Notes under the pieces: model-generated
Seen by the model: only the letters and a program-made list of their open reading frames with translations
Told to the model about the DNA's origin: nothing
Database searches by the model: none
Program-made: the position numbers and the translations under genes
Shown: positions 1-8,668 of the stretch, one piece after another
Numbering within the stretch: position 1 is the stretch's first letter
Layout: each line of letters begins with the position of its first letter
Assembly: GCA_937998695.1 (NCBI GenBank)
Contig: CALLCO010000300.1
Span: forward strand, 1 to 42,741
Length of the DNA: 42,741 nt
Direction: 5' to 3'
From: Candidatus Ozemibacteraceae bacterium
GTDB taxonomy: Bacteria; Muiribacteriota; Ozemobacteria; Ozemobacterales; Ozemobacteraceae

Positions 1-120
1 ACCTGGCTCCCCCGTTTCCTGCGTGACCTGGAAGCCTCGGTGATCGCCCGGTTCGTGCCCAAGGGCCGGTCTTCCGACAAAGACCTGCGGATGCTGGCTC
101 TCCAGATCATCCAGGCATGA
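1..120 (+). CDS. C-terminal fragment of an upstream protein (5' end outside window)
   Basis: Open frame from base 1 (TWLPRFLRDLEASVIARFVPKGRSSDKDLRMLALQIIQA*) ending in an ATGA overlap with the next ORF at 117. Confidence 0.6.
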   Translation, partial: TWLPRFLRDLEASVIARFVPKGRSSDKDLRMLALQIIQA

Positions 121-2420
121 GACTTTCGACGAGGTGGTTGACCGTGATGAGTGTTGCCAGAGGCACCCGTGCCATGTTTGGGGTCCTGCTGACCCTCCTG
201 TTGCTGGTGTGGGGGGCGCACCCAGGGTGGGCGGCTCCTCCCCCTCCCCCGGTCGTCAACTCATTGGCGGCGCAGGCGATTGCGGCCGATCTGATCCTGT
301 TGACGTCCGATTACGCCTCCCCTCCCGGGGTCGTGGATACCTACGAAGATGTCGATCCGATCACCAACATCCATATCGAATTCCGCGATCCTCTCGGGTG
401 GAGGAACATTTTTCTTCCTTGGAACGCCTTCAAGGACATGTACATGGATGGCAATCCCGGGAAGCATGTCTCTGTAGCCCGGGCCAATGAAATGAAAGCC
501 CTGTTCGACGTCCCCAAGATCATTCTGGGAGGCAACGATATTCTCGATGCCCATGATGTGAAACGTTGGTATACCAAGAATGCCAACATCGTCAGTCAAA
601 CCGGGAGCATTCTCAACCTGATCCTGTTCCCTCCCGGCAAGCCCGCCAATTCCGCGGAATACTGGCTTCCCTACCCCGCCGATCCGACCGTTCCCCCACA
701 GGATGTCATCTTCAAGGTGGGCTTGAAATTCTCGGCGAAACAGGTGCTCTACCAGCCCCTTCTGCCGGCCAGCACATATCATACGACCTGTGATTGCAGA
801 AAACGCCCCTGCCCGAGCGGATGTTGTCCGCCAGATGCCGTCAGTCATTGTTTCAATGCCGCCGATGTCGATGGGCATGGATGCTACGATGGACGGGACA
901 TCGACAGCTCCTTCAAGAACCAGGCGTTCGACATCAACCCCATATCTCCGGTCACCAGCGAAGTCTCCTATGTCATCCACTACAAAGATCGGACACCTCC
1001 CCGCATCTTCGAGATGGGTAATGAAACCAATCCGCCCGCGCTCACGTTCCCCTTTCTGGGAGGCCCTCCTGATCCGTCCACCGGGGTGTGCCCGCCGCGC
1101 ACCTCGACCACGGGCGATTTCTACGCCCTCGCCGACCTGGCGGCCAAAGACAATTCCGGGAAGAAGATCTATTCCTGTTTCGGCATCGGGCGGATGACCG
1201 GTCCCCCAGGCCCCGGCCCCTGGAGCCCCCCCCCAGAAGACTGGAAATTCATTGGCAGCATCGGGGTGACGTTGCCCGGTCAGTCCCTGGCATCCCATGT
1301 CTTCCTTCCCAATGACTGCCTGGGCGAGATGAAATACACCGTCTTTGCGTGGGACGAGAACAGGGTCCTCAACCCTGGAGAGCCGGCGATCGAGGAAGAC
1401 CGCCCGGGTGATTGTTATAGGCTGCGGGGCCCTGCTGCCGAAGATCTCCTGACCAACCCGTCGCTGGCCAAACCTTTCCCCTTCATGGTCGCCAAAGACC
1501 CTGATCAGGTCAGGTTTGAAGACCTCGACATCAGCAAGCGGATCGAGGAAGGAGAAGGCACCATCTGGGTCGATGACAATGATCGCCCGAACGTGATCAT
1601 TCGGGTGCAGTCCATGCGCGACCCCGACGACGTCCTGTTCTTCCCACCGGTCGGGGTCGCTTCCGTTCAGACCCTGAACGATACCGAATACTCGCAATTC
1701 ATCGAGAAGGCGCCCATCCGGGTCGAGGACATGACCAGTGCCTACACCCCCGATTACGATGTGCTCGCCATCGACCTCGAAGGTGGCAGCCGCCCCCTGC
1801 TCTCGGATATCGAAAAAACCTGGGCCTGGAAATTCCTCCCGGGCCCGCCTCCGCCCTCGGTTCCACCCAAAGACCCCGAGTTCCTCCGCAAGCATTTCCG
1901 CCTGGAGAACTTTGCCAGGTCCGATACCGACCTGTCGGGAAACCTCATCGTGAACGAAGAGTCCTCCTTTGGCGAACGGAATGGGTGGGGCCGCAAAGCT
2001 GTTTTGGCCCAGAAGATCCCGTTGGTCGAAGACGTCGAATACGAGATCACGATCTGGGCCGAAGACAACGTGCACTTCCTCAACTGGCCTCTTTCCGGCA
2101 AGGCCATCGACCCCCCCTACAGCGGGATCGAACGGGGGGAATTCATCATCGACGTGCCTAACCAGGTCCCGCCTCTCCAGATCAAGCGTTCTTGGCGCAA
2201 GGATCAATACAAGTCCGATCCGATCCGGGTGGTGTTTCGCGAACCGACAGCGGGCGATCCCACGGTCCCCAGTGCGGCCATTCCTTCCACGCACCCGTCG
2301 ATCTCCGCCACCGTGTTCGATTATCGTGGCAACGAACGGTCTCTGACCGTCCTGTTCAAGGTAACCGACGAAAAGACCCGTATCAGGGTTCTCGAACAGA
2401 AGCATCGCAAGATCGATTGA
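117..2420 (+). CDS. Secreted hypothetical protein, 767 aa, with N-terminal signal sequence
   Basis: Long ORF; hydrophobic leader MFGVLLTLLLLVWGAHPGWAA; ATGA overlap with upstream CDS; immediately precedes prepilin genes. Confidence 0.8.
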   Translation: MRLSTRWLTVMSVARGTRAMFGVLLTLLLLVWGAHPGWAAPPPPPVVNSLAAQAIAADLILLTSDYASPPGVVDTYEDVDPITNIHIEFRDPLGWRNIFLPWNAFKDMYMDGNPGKHVSVARANEMKALFDVPKIILGGNDILDAHDVKRWYTKNANIVSQTGSILNLILFPPGKPANSAEYWLPYPADPTVPPQDVIFKVGLKFSAKQVLYQPLLPASTYHTTCDCRKRPCPSGCCPPDAVSHCFNAADVDGHGCYDGRDIDSSFKNQAFDINPISPVTSEVSYVIHYKDRTPPRIFEMGNETNPPALTFPFLGGPPDPSTGVCPPRTSTTGDFYALADLAAKDNSGKKIYSCFGIGRMTGPPGPGPWSPPPEDWKFIGSIGVTLPGQSLASHVFLPNDCLGEMKYTVFAWDENRVLNPGEPAIEEDRPGDCYRLRGPAAEDLLTNPSLAKPFPFMVAKDPDQVRFEDLDISKRIEEGEGTIWVDDNDRPNVIIRVQSMRDPDDVLFFPPVGVASVQTLNDTEYSQFIEKAPIRVEDMTSAYTPDYDVLAIDLEGGSRPLLSDIEKTWAWKFLPGPPPPSVPPKDPEFLRKHFRLENFARSDTDLSGNLIVNEESSFGERNGWGRKAVLAQKIPLVEDVEYEITIWAEDNVHFLNWPLSGKAIDPPYSGIERGEFIIDVPNQVPPLQIKRSWRKDQYKSDPIRVVFREPTAGDPTVPSAAIPSTHPSISATVFDYRGNERSLTVLFKVTDEKTRIRVLEQKHRKID

Positions 2421-2443
2421 CAGACACCGGAAGAGGGGGAACC

Positions 2444-3052
2444 GTGCGAAGGCGAGAGGGGCTTACGCTGCCGGAGGTGCTGGTGGCCTTGATCGTTCTG
2501 GCCGTCGCGGTCTTTCCGTTGATCCGGGTGTTCAGTTCTTCCTACGTTCTGGCTTCCAAGCAGACCTTCCAGGAACAGGCCCTGAAGATTGCCGAAGCTA
2601 CCCTGGCCAAGCTGATGGCCGTCAATTTCGAAATTCTCGATAATTGCCCCGCCAGCGTCGACCTGCCCTTCGAGGTGATCCATTCCAGCGGCACGCTTAA
2701 TGGCCGCATCACACTGCAGGGAAGCCCCGCTCTCGGGTCGGGCAGCGTCGATATCGGGCGCGTCCACTACGGGATCCAGGCCCAGATCACTCGGGAGTTT
2801 TTCGGCCCCGCCGGGAGTAGCAACGCTCTGATGTTCCACTACTTCCATCCCCTTCCTCCACCCGATCTCAAACCTGAACCGCCGCCTCCTCCGTCCCCGC
2901 CTTTGCCTCCCTTCCTGCTTCCTCCGCCCCCCGGTCTCATGATCGCCACCTACAGCTGTCCCGACTGCTTTCTGAAGATTGCCGTGACCGTCACGAATCC
3001 GGAAAGCCAACCGGTCCGGATGGCGACGTTCCGAGCGGACCTGCGCCGATGA
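2444..3052 (+). CDS. Type IV prepilin-like / minor pseudopilin (GspI/PilV-like)
   Basis: GTG start preceded by purine-rich gaagaggggga; N-term VRRREG^LTLPEVLVALIVLAVAVFPLIRVF is a class III prepilin signal with G(-1) and E(+5); proline-rich insert. Confidence 0.8.
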   Translation: MRRREGLTLPEVLVALIVLAVAVFPLIRVFSSSYVLASKQTFQEQALKIAEATLAKLMAVNFEILDNCPASVDLPFEVIHSSGTLNGRITLQGSPALGSGSVDIGRVHYGIQAQITREFFGPAGSSNALMFHYFHPLPPPDLKPEPPPPPSPPLPPFLLPPPPGLMIATYSCPDCFLKIAVTVTNPESQPVRMATFRADLRR

Positions 3053-3558
3053 TCTGTCCGTCACGTCGCCGCGGCTTTGCGCTGGCCCTCGTTCTCGTAC
3101 TGACCATTGGCCTGCTCGTCTTCGTCTCGACGTTGTTCTTTCGGTCGCGCACCCAGCGCGATACCTTCGGCCAGCTCGAACTCCAGGCCAAGGCCCTGGC
3201 GGCGGCCCGCGGGATCATGCAGATGGCCTTGTACAAGTTTCGGGTCTTGCCCACCGAGTTCTACGAGGTGGCCTCCGCCACCAAGGAGCTCCCCCCCGAG
3301 GCAGCTGGCCCGTACAAGGCCATTTGGCTGGCCGAGATGGACAGCGACAAGGGCGGTCCGATCGCCCAACACCTGACCGATTCTCTGAAGCTCGTCGATG
3401 GTCGCACCTACCGGGTCGGCATCAACCGGTTCGAACTGGTCACGCGGGAAGATACCGGCTATCGGCGCGACTTCATCAAGATCGAGACCTGGGGGCAGTG
3501 TGAAACCGAGAAAAAGGTCATCGAGGAACTCCTCGAGGTGGAAGTCACCCATGACTGA
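3049..3558 (+). CDS. Prepilin-like protein (PilX/GspK-like minor pseudopilin)
   Basis: MICPSRRRG^FALALVLVLTIGLLVFVSTLFFRSRTQ; the RRRGFAL leader lacks E5, typical of the PilX/GspK type; overlaps preceding gene by 4 nt. Confidence 0.75.
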   Translation: MICPSRRRGFALALVLVLTIGLLVFVSTLFFRSRTQRDTFGQLELQAKALAAARGIMQMALYKFRVLPTEFYEVASATKELPPEAAGPYKAIWLAEMDSDKGGPIAQHLTDSLKLVDGRTYRVGINRFELVTREDTGYRRDFIKIETWGQCETEKKVIEELLEVEVTHD

Positions 3559-4228
3559 ATATCCGGTTCGGCGGTCCGAGGTGGCGTCAGGGTTTACCCT
3601 GGTCGAAGTTCTGGTGGCGGCCTTCGTCCTCGGGGTCCTGGGTACCGGCATGGTGATGCTTTACCGCCATTTCATGCAATCCTATCGCATCACCACCTGG
3701 AGACAGGAACGAACGCGGCAGGCCGAGATGTTCTGGAACCGCCTGCGAAAGCCGCTCGAAGAGGCCAGCGACAAGCTCGATCGCCAGGATCTCGCCACCC
3801 CCGGCAACTGGACCATCACCCGCACGTCCCGCCCCCTGCTGTTCAACCCTTCCCCTTCGGCCGACGGCACATTCATGGCGTGGCAGATCGATCACTTCGA
3901 CGCCGCCACAGGCGTCGTCACCGGGCCCGACACCTGGTCTCTGACGAAGATCGGGCGCGAAATCCGCTTGAACGGGCCCGGCGTAGCCAACCTGCTCGGG
4001 CTCGAGGACGTCGAGACCATCTCGATCCGGGCCAGCCAGGTCACCCAACGGGACGACACCTTCGAGGAGGAACTCGACGGCCCCGGCCGCATCGTGGGAT
4101 CCATCCTCGAGATCTCGATCCTGCTCAAACCGCCCCCGTCGATCAACAACCCCGACATCCGGCTCGTGCAGAACACCAAGTTCAAGCTGGTGGTCGAATC
4201 GAAACCCACCCCCAATCCGAACTATTGA
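3551..4228 (+). CDS. Type IV prepilin-like / minor pseudopilin (GspJ/PilW-like)
   Basis: MTEYPVRRSEVASG^FTLVEVLVAAFVLGVLGTGMVMLYRHF; ATG overlaps preceding stop. Confidence 0.8.
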   Translation: MTEYPVRRSEVASGFTLVEVLVAAFVLGVLGTGMVMLYRHFMQSYRITTWRQERTRQAEMFWNRLRKPLEEASDKLDRQDLATPGNWTITRTSRPLLFNPSPSADGTFMAWQIDHFDAATGVVTGPDTWSLTKIGREIRLNGPGVANLLGLEDVETISIRASQVTQRDDTFEEELDGPGRIVGSILEISILLKPPPSINNPDIRLVQNTKFKLVVESKPTPNPNY

Positions 4229-4347
4229 GCCTGTTGCACGAACGTCCCAGGCTGTCCGCTTTCATGTCCCGTCCAGCCAGAGATGCCGCCCGGATCAGGG
4301 GCGCTATGAACACGAAGAGCAAAAAACCGATTCATGCAACATCCTCT
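4225..4347. repeat. Dispersed ~120-bp repeat, copy A (MITE-like, terminal inverted repeats)
   Basis: Shares gagatgccgcccggatcaggggcgctatg ... agcaaaaa.ccgattcatgcaac with 9991-10113; left end ttGAGCCTGTTGCACGAA is complementary to the right end of copy B. Confidence 0.75.
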
Positions 4348-6078
4348 AATAAAGAGCCAATGCGCTCGGCCGACCGCCATACCACCTGGAGAGGGCAGCG
4401 TCTTGGCGCCTGGCTAAGGCCGGTTGGAATTGTCCTGGTGAATGTCTTGGCGCCTCCCACCTGGGCTGAAGGGTTGGAGTTCGTCTACCCCAGCAATCCC
4501 TTTCCGTGGTTTGTGGTCGAAATCCTTGGGGTACTTCTCCTTCTTGCCATCGCCGGCATCCTCTATTTGCTGCGCTATGTTCTCGGTGACAACCAGATCA
4601 AGATCGGCCCCGACCTCAAGCGGACCCTCGAAAAGAGCTACGTCGAAAAACAGCGCGAGGAGTTCAAGAAGAAGTCGGAAGCCCTCAACGAGCGGATCCG
4701 GGCGGTGCGCAACCAGTTGTCGACCCTGTTCTCCAAGGTGAAGAACCTGTCGACGACTCTCGATCCCGAGGAACTCTTCAAGAACATCAACGATATGCTG
4801 GTGCAGGAGGTCGGCGCCAGCAAGTTCATCCTCTTTCTCTACGACCGGGGAAAGCAGGAGCTGTATCCGTGTCGTTGGCGCGGCTTTCCCGACACGATCC
4901 AAAGGACCCTGGTCATTCCTCTGAGCCAGCCGCATTTCCTGACCTTCGCCTTCACCCGCCGACGGCCGGTCTATCGCCTGGCGGCCACTGAAGATCTCGA
5001 GACGCGCCCCCTCGTCGATCTGGCTCCCCTGCCTGGCACCCTGTTGGCCTTACCCATCCACACTCCGAGCGAATCGCTGGGCGTGGTACATTTCGAAACC
5101 TTCCAGGATGAACGACAGGAGATCGACGAGGCCGATCTGCGCTTCCTCACCTCGCTCGGCTCGTTCATGGGAATGGCCTTGTCCAACGCCAACATTCTGT
5201 TGCAGACTCGCGACGAACTGACCTCGACCAGGCAACTGACCGAGCGGCAGCTCCAGGAGAAGAAGCGCTTGAAAGAGGTCTTCTCGCGGTATACCTCGGC
5301 CGAGTTGGTCGAGACCATCATGAAGAACCCGGGTTCGATCCACATGGGCGGCACCACCAAGACGGCGACCATCCTGTTCTCGGACATCGCCGGGTTCACC
5401 AAGTTCAGCTCCAAGCTGACTCCCGAGCAGGTGGTGCATGCGATCAACGAGTATCTGTCCCGCATGACCGAGATCGTCCTCGACAACAACGGTGAGATCG
5501 ACAAGTTCATCGGCGACGCGGTCATGGCGCGCTTTGGCGTCCTCGCTGACCTGCCGATGCCCGGGTTGTCGGCGGTGCGGGCCGCCCTGGCCATGCTCGA
5601 GGAGGTCCGTCACCTGCAAGCCCGGTGGGCGCAGGAGGGTCGCGAAGGCTTCCGCATCCGCATCGGTATCGCCACTGGGCCGGTGCTGGCCGGCAACATC
5701 GGGTCCGAACGGCGGTCGGAGTTCACGGTCATGGGAACCACCGTCAACCTGGCTTCCCGCCTCGAATCGCTCAACAAAGAACTGAACAGCAGCCTGCTGG
5801 TCGACGAAACCACCTACGAGCAGATTTCGAACGAGGTGCGGGCGGTTCCTCGCGAGAACGTTTCGATCCGGGGCCTGGAAGGGGCGATGCGGGTCTACGA
5901 GGTGCAGGGCTACCGCGAGGAGAGCGGGTCGACGGGACGGGGCAAAATCATTCGCATGAAGGACAAAGTATGGCAGGGCAAAACGGCCCGGCCCGCTGTC
6001 GCGCCTCTTCCGGCCGAGCCACCGGTCGAGGGAGACCCTGAACTGCCCAAGGAACGTCTGCCCGGCCGCGGAGAGTGA
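4306..6078 (+). CDS. Membrane-anchored GAF-domain class III adenylate/guanylate cyclase
   Basis: TM segment near N-term, GAF-like region, cyclase core ATILFSDIAGFTKFSSKLTPEQVV...GEIDKFIGDAVMARFG...GIATGPVLAGNIGS. The 4306 start lies in repeat copy A; the in-frame ATG at 4360 is an alternative. Confidence 0.85.
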   Translation: MNTKSKKPIHATSSNKEPMRSADRHTTWRGQRLGAWLRPVGIVLVNVLAPPTWAEGLEFVYPSNPFPWFVVEILGVLLLLAIAGILYLLRYVLGDNQIKIGPDLKRTLEKSYVEKQREEFKKKSEALNERIRAVRNQLSTLFSKVKNLSTTLDPEELFKNINDMLVQEVGASKFILFLYDRGKQELYPCRWRGFPDTIQRTLVIPLSQPHFLTFAFTRRRPVYRLAATEDLETRPLVDLAPLPGTLLALPIHTPSESLGVVHFETFQDERQEIDEADLRFLTSLGSFMGMALSNANILLQTRDELTSTRQLTERQLQEKKRLKEVFSRYTSAELVETIMKNPGSIHMGGTTKTATILFSDIAGFTKFSSKLTPEQVVHAINEYLSRMTEIVLDNNGEIDKFIGDAVMARFGVLADLPMPGLSAVRAALAMLEEVRHLQARWAQEGREGFRIRIGIATGPVLAGNIGSERRSEFTVMGTTVNLASRLESLNKELNSSLLVDETTYEQISNEVRAVPRENVSIRGLEGAMRVYEVQGYREESGSTGRGKIIRMKDKVWQGKTARPAVAPLPAEPPVEGDPELPKERLPGRGE

Positions 6079-6779
6079 GTAACCCCATGTTCCACGCTTG
6101 GAGTCGTCTGGTCCTGTTCGACATCGACGGAACCCTGCTGTCGGCTGATCGGAGCGGCTACGAGGCCCTCGAACGGTCGGTCGTCGAAGTTCTCGAAGCT
6201 CCTCGCGGTCTCGAGGGCATTCGGCTCGACGGGAACACCGATCTCAATGCCCTTCGGCAGATCAGCGTCCGCGATGGCACCCCCTTCCCCTCGCCCGAGC
6301 GACTGGAACGGTTCAAGGCGCGGTATGTCGAGATCCTGGCCGCCGGCATCCGGGGGCGGGGGCATCTCAAGCCCGGCGTGGCGGCCTTGCTGAACCGGTT
6401 GTCCGCCAACCCCGAGGTCTGCCTGGGATTGGTGACCGGCAATTTTCGTGAGGGGGCGCAGATCAAGCTGGCGCGCTTCGGGATCGAAGGGCATTTCCGG
6501 GTGGGGGCTTTCGGGTGCGAGGATCCCGCCCGTGAGCAACTGATCCGGCTGGCCGTGCGGCGGGCCGAGAAGCTGCGCGGGCGGCCTTTCCCTCTGGCTG
6601 CCGTGACCATGGTCGGCGATACCGTCAACGATGTGTCGGCATCCCGGGAGGTTGGCGTGCGGGTGCTGGCCGTTGCCACGGGATCGGTGCCGCTCGCCCG
6701 CCTGGCCGGCGAAGCCCCCACCTGGGCATTGTCCGACCTGGCCGACACCGGCGCCGTCGAACGCCTGTTGTTGTCCTGA
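6075..6779 (+). CDS. HAD-superfamily hydrolase (phosphoglycolate-phosphatase-like)
   Basis: LVLFDIDGTLL motif I, GLVTGNF, MVGDTVNDVSAS motif IV; GTG start overlapping upstream stop. Confidence 0.85.
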   Translation: MSNPMFHAWSRLVLFDIDGTLLSADRSGYEALERSVVEVLEAPRGLEGIRLDGNTDLNALRQISVRDGTPFPSPERLERFKARYVEILAAGIRGRGHLKPGVAALLNRLSANPEVCLGLVTGNFREGAQIKLARFGIEGHFRVGAFGCEDPAREQLIRLAVRRAEKLRGRPFPLAAVTMVGDTVNDVSASREVGVRVLAVATGSVPLARLAGEAPTWALSDLADTGAVERLLLS

Positions 6780-6796
6780 ACCAGGAGGGGAAGCCC

Positions 6797-7372
6797 ATGG
6801 ATTTCTACGACCGGAACGCCGCCGAGTATGCGGCCCGCTCCCACGAGCGGAACCTGGACTTCCTGCTGGAGCCGTTCTGCCGGGCCGTGCCCGCCCACGG
6901 CCGGATCCTGGACCTGGGGTCGGGGGCTGGCCGCGATTCGTTGGCCCTTGCTGCGAAGGGGTTCGAGGTGGTGTCGCTCGACCGCAGTATAGGGTTGTTG
7001 CAACAGCACCGCGAGCGGGGGGGGCAGGCCTTGATCCGGGGGGACCTCGCCTGGCTGCCTTTCCGCCCCGCCAGTTTCGCCGCCATCTGGGCCTGCGCTT
7101 CCCTGCTGCACCTGCCCAAGGCCCGGATCATCTTCGCCCTCAACGAGGCGCGGCGGGTGCTGGTACCCGACGGGCTCCTGTTCCTGTCGGTCAAATCGGG
7201 GACCGGGGAGTTCACCGACGACGAGGGGCGCTTCTGGGCCCTCTACCAGGAAGACGAACTGGCCGACGTGTTGACCATCGCCGGGTTCCTGCCGGTCGAG
7301 CACGGCCGGTCGGCCGACCTGGCCGGCCGCGCCGACGTGGAGTGGATCAACCTGGTGGCGTGCTCCCCCTAA
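6797..7372 (+). CDS. Class I SAM-dependent methyltransferase
   Basis: GRILDLGSGAGRDSLALAAKGFEVVSLDRS motif I; NEARRVLVPDGLLFLSVKSG. Confidence 0.85.
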   Translation: MDFYDRNAAEYAARSHERNLDFLLEPFCRAVPAHGRILDLGSGAGRDSLALAAKGFEVVSLDRSIGLLQQHRERGGQALIRGDLAWLPFRPASFAAIWACASLLHLPKARIIFALNEARRVLVPDGLLFLSVKSGTGEFTDDEGRFWALYQEDELADVLTIAGFLPVEHGRSADLAGRADVEWINLVACSP

Positions 7373-7378
7373 GGAGGG

Positions 7379-8419
7379 TCAGAATGCCCGGGTGACCAGG
7401 GTGGTGAACAACTGCCCGGTTTTCTTGGCCCGCAGCAGGGCCATCGCCGAGAACTCGGCGGGAGGGGGCGGCTGGAGCATGGTGGTCAACATCGGATAGC
7501 GGGCCGCATCAGGTTGGAAGGGGCGTTGCCACTGGAAGGTCCGCCAGAGGAAGGGACTGCGGGCCGCCCAGAACTCGCGACCCTGGGTGGGACCCCGTCG
7601 ATAGGCGGTAGGCAGCAGGTTGCTCTGGGAAAGGGCGGCCAGCAGAGGCTCGAGCGAGGCGGCGGTCGAGGGGAGGGGGTCGTGCAGCAGGATGATGCCG
7701 CCCTTGCCACCGTTCTCGAGGTGGAGCTGCTTTTTCAGGGAAGCCACCGTCTGGACCATGCTGCGGTTCCGCCAGTCGCGGGGGTCGAAGGTCCAGAGCA
7801 TGATGTCCATCCCTTCCTGGCGCAGGATCTCGACGACCGAGGCGTTGAGGCTACCGTAGGGAGGCCGGAAGAGGCGGGGCCGCACCCCGGTGATCTGCTG
7901 GATCAGGTCGTTGGTTTCCCGAATCTCCTTGAGGATGCGCTCGGGACCGAACTTCTTCAGATTCAGGTGATACCAGGTGTGGTTGCCGATGGTGTGCCCT
8001 TCGGCATGGATGCGCCGCACCAGGTCGGGATACTTGCGGGCGTTCATACCGACGACGAAGAAGATACCCTTGACGTTCCACCGCTTGAGAATGTCGAGGA
8101 CCTGCGGAGTGGTCACCGGGTGGGGGCCGTCGTCGAAGGTGAGCAGGAGCTGGCGCATCCGGCCCATGGTTTCGGCGATCAGTTTGCGGTTGTAGAAGAC
8201 GAACCCGCCCTCGGTCGGTTCCTCCTCGAGAGCCAGGGTCGACCCGGGTGGGGTCGCCGGAGCGGGGCGGGCGGCGGGCGGGGTGGCGCCCGGCCGTTCG
8301 AGCGGGGTGAGAGCGGCCGACGCCACGCCGGTCGCCAGGATAAACACCCCAAGGAGCACACCGCTAGCCAGCAGTTGGGGGCGGGGGAACACATGGTGGA
8401 GCATATCTGTTGTTCGCAT
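7379..8419 (-). CDS. Polysaccharide deacetylase (NodB homology domain), secreted or anchored
   Basis: LLLTFDDGPHPVTTPQVLDILKRW, EGHTIGNHTWYHLNL, RLFRPPYGSLN, IILLHD motifs; N-terminal hydrophobic segment. Confidence 0.9.
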   Translation of the reverse strand: MRTTDMLHHVFPRPQLLASGVLLGVFILATGVASAALTPLERPGATPPAARPAPATPPGSTLALEEEPTEGGFVFYNRKLIAETMGRMRQLLLTFDDGPHPVTTPQVLDILKRWNVKGIFFVVGMNARKYPDLVRRIHAEGHTIGNHTWYHLNLKKFGPERILKEIRETNDLIQQITGVRPRLFRPPYGSLNASVVEILRQEGMDIMLWTFDPRDWRNRSMVQTVASLKKQLHLENGGKGGIILLHDPLPSTAASLEPLLAALSQSNLLPTAYRRGPTQGREFWAARSPFLWRTFQWQRPFQPDAARYPMLTTMLQPPPPAEFSAMALLRAKKTGQLFTTLVTRAF

Positions 8420-8668
8420 CAGGCAAGGTATCGGCAACCGGGAACGTGAAGTTGAGCGCTTCTATTCTACCTGTCCAATGGGGTGCGGGGAAGACCTGAG
8501 ACAGCGGATCTTTCCTGGGCGTGGCCACCAGCTGGCAGGATGATGGAAATGGGAGTAGGGGAAGGCCGCTATAACAGCGTGGGTATGGGCATGGGCATGC
8601 CGGAAAGCATGCGTTTCCCAGGGGGCTGTGATATGCTGGAACCACTTTTGCGTCAAGGGGGGAACGAG

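Noticed and set aside
261-2405. 714-aa minus-strand ORF opposite the 767-aa secreted protein
   Set aside because: Mirror ORF typical of high-GC DNA; the composition (many DR/GR/VFG/HPD stretches) lacks domain signatures, whereas the sense frame has a signal peptide and operon context.
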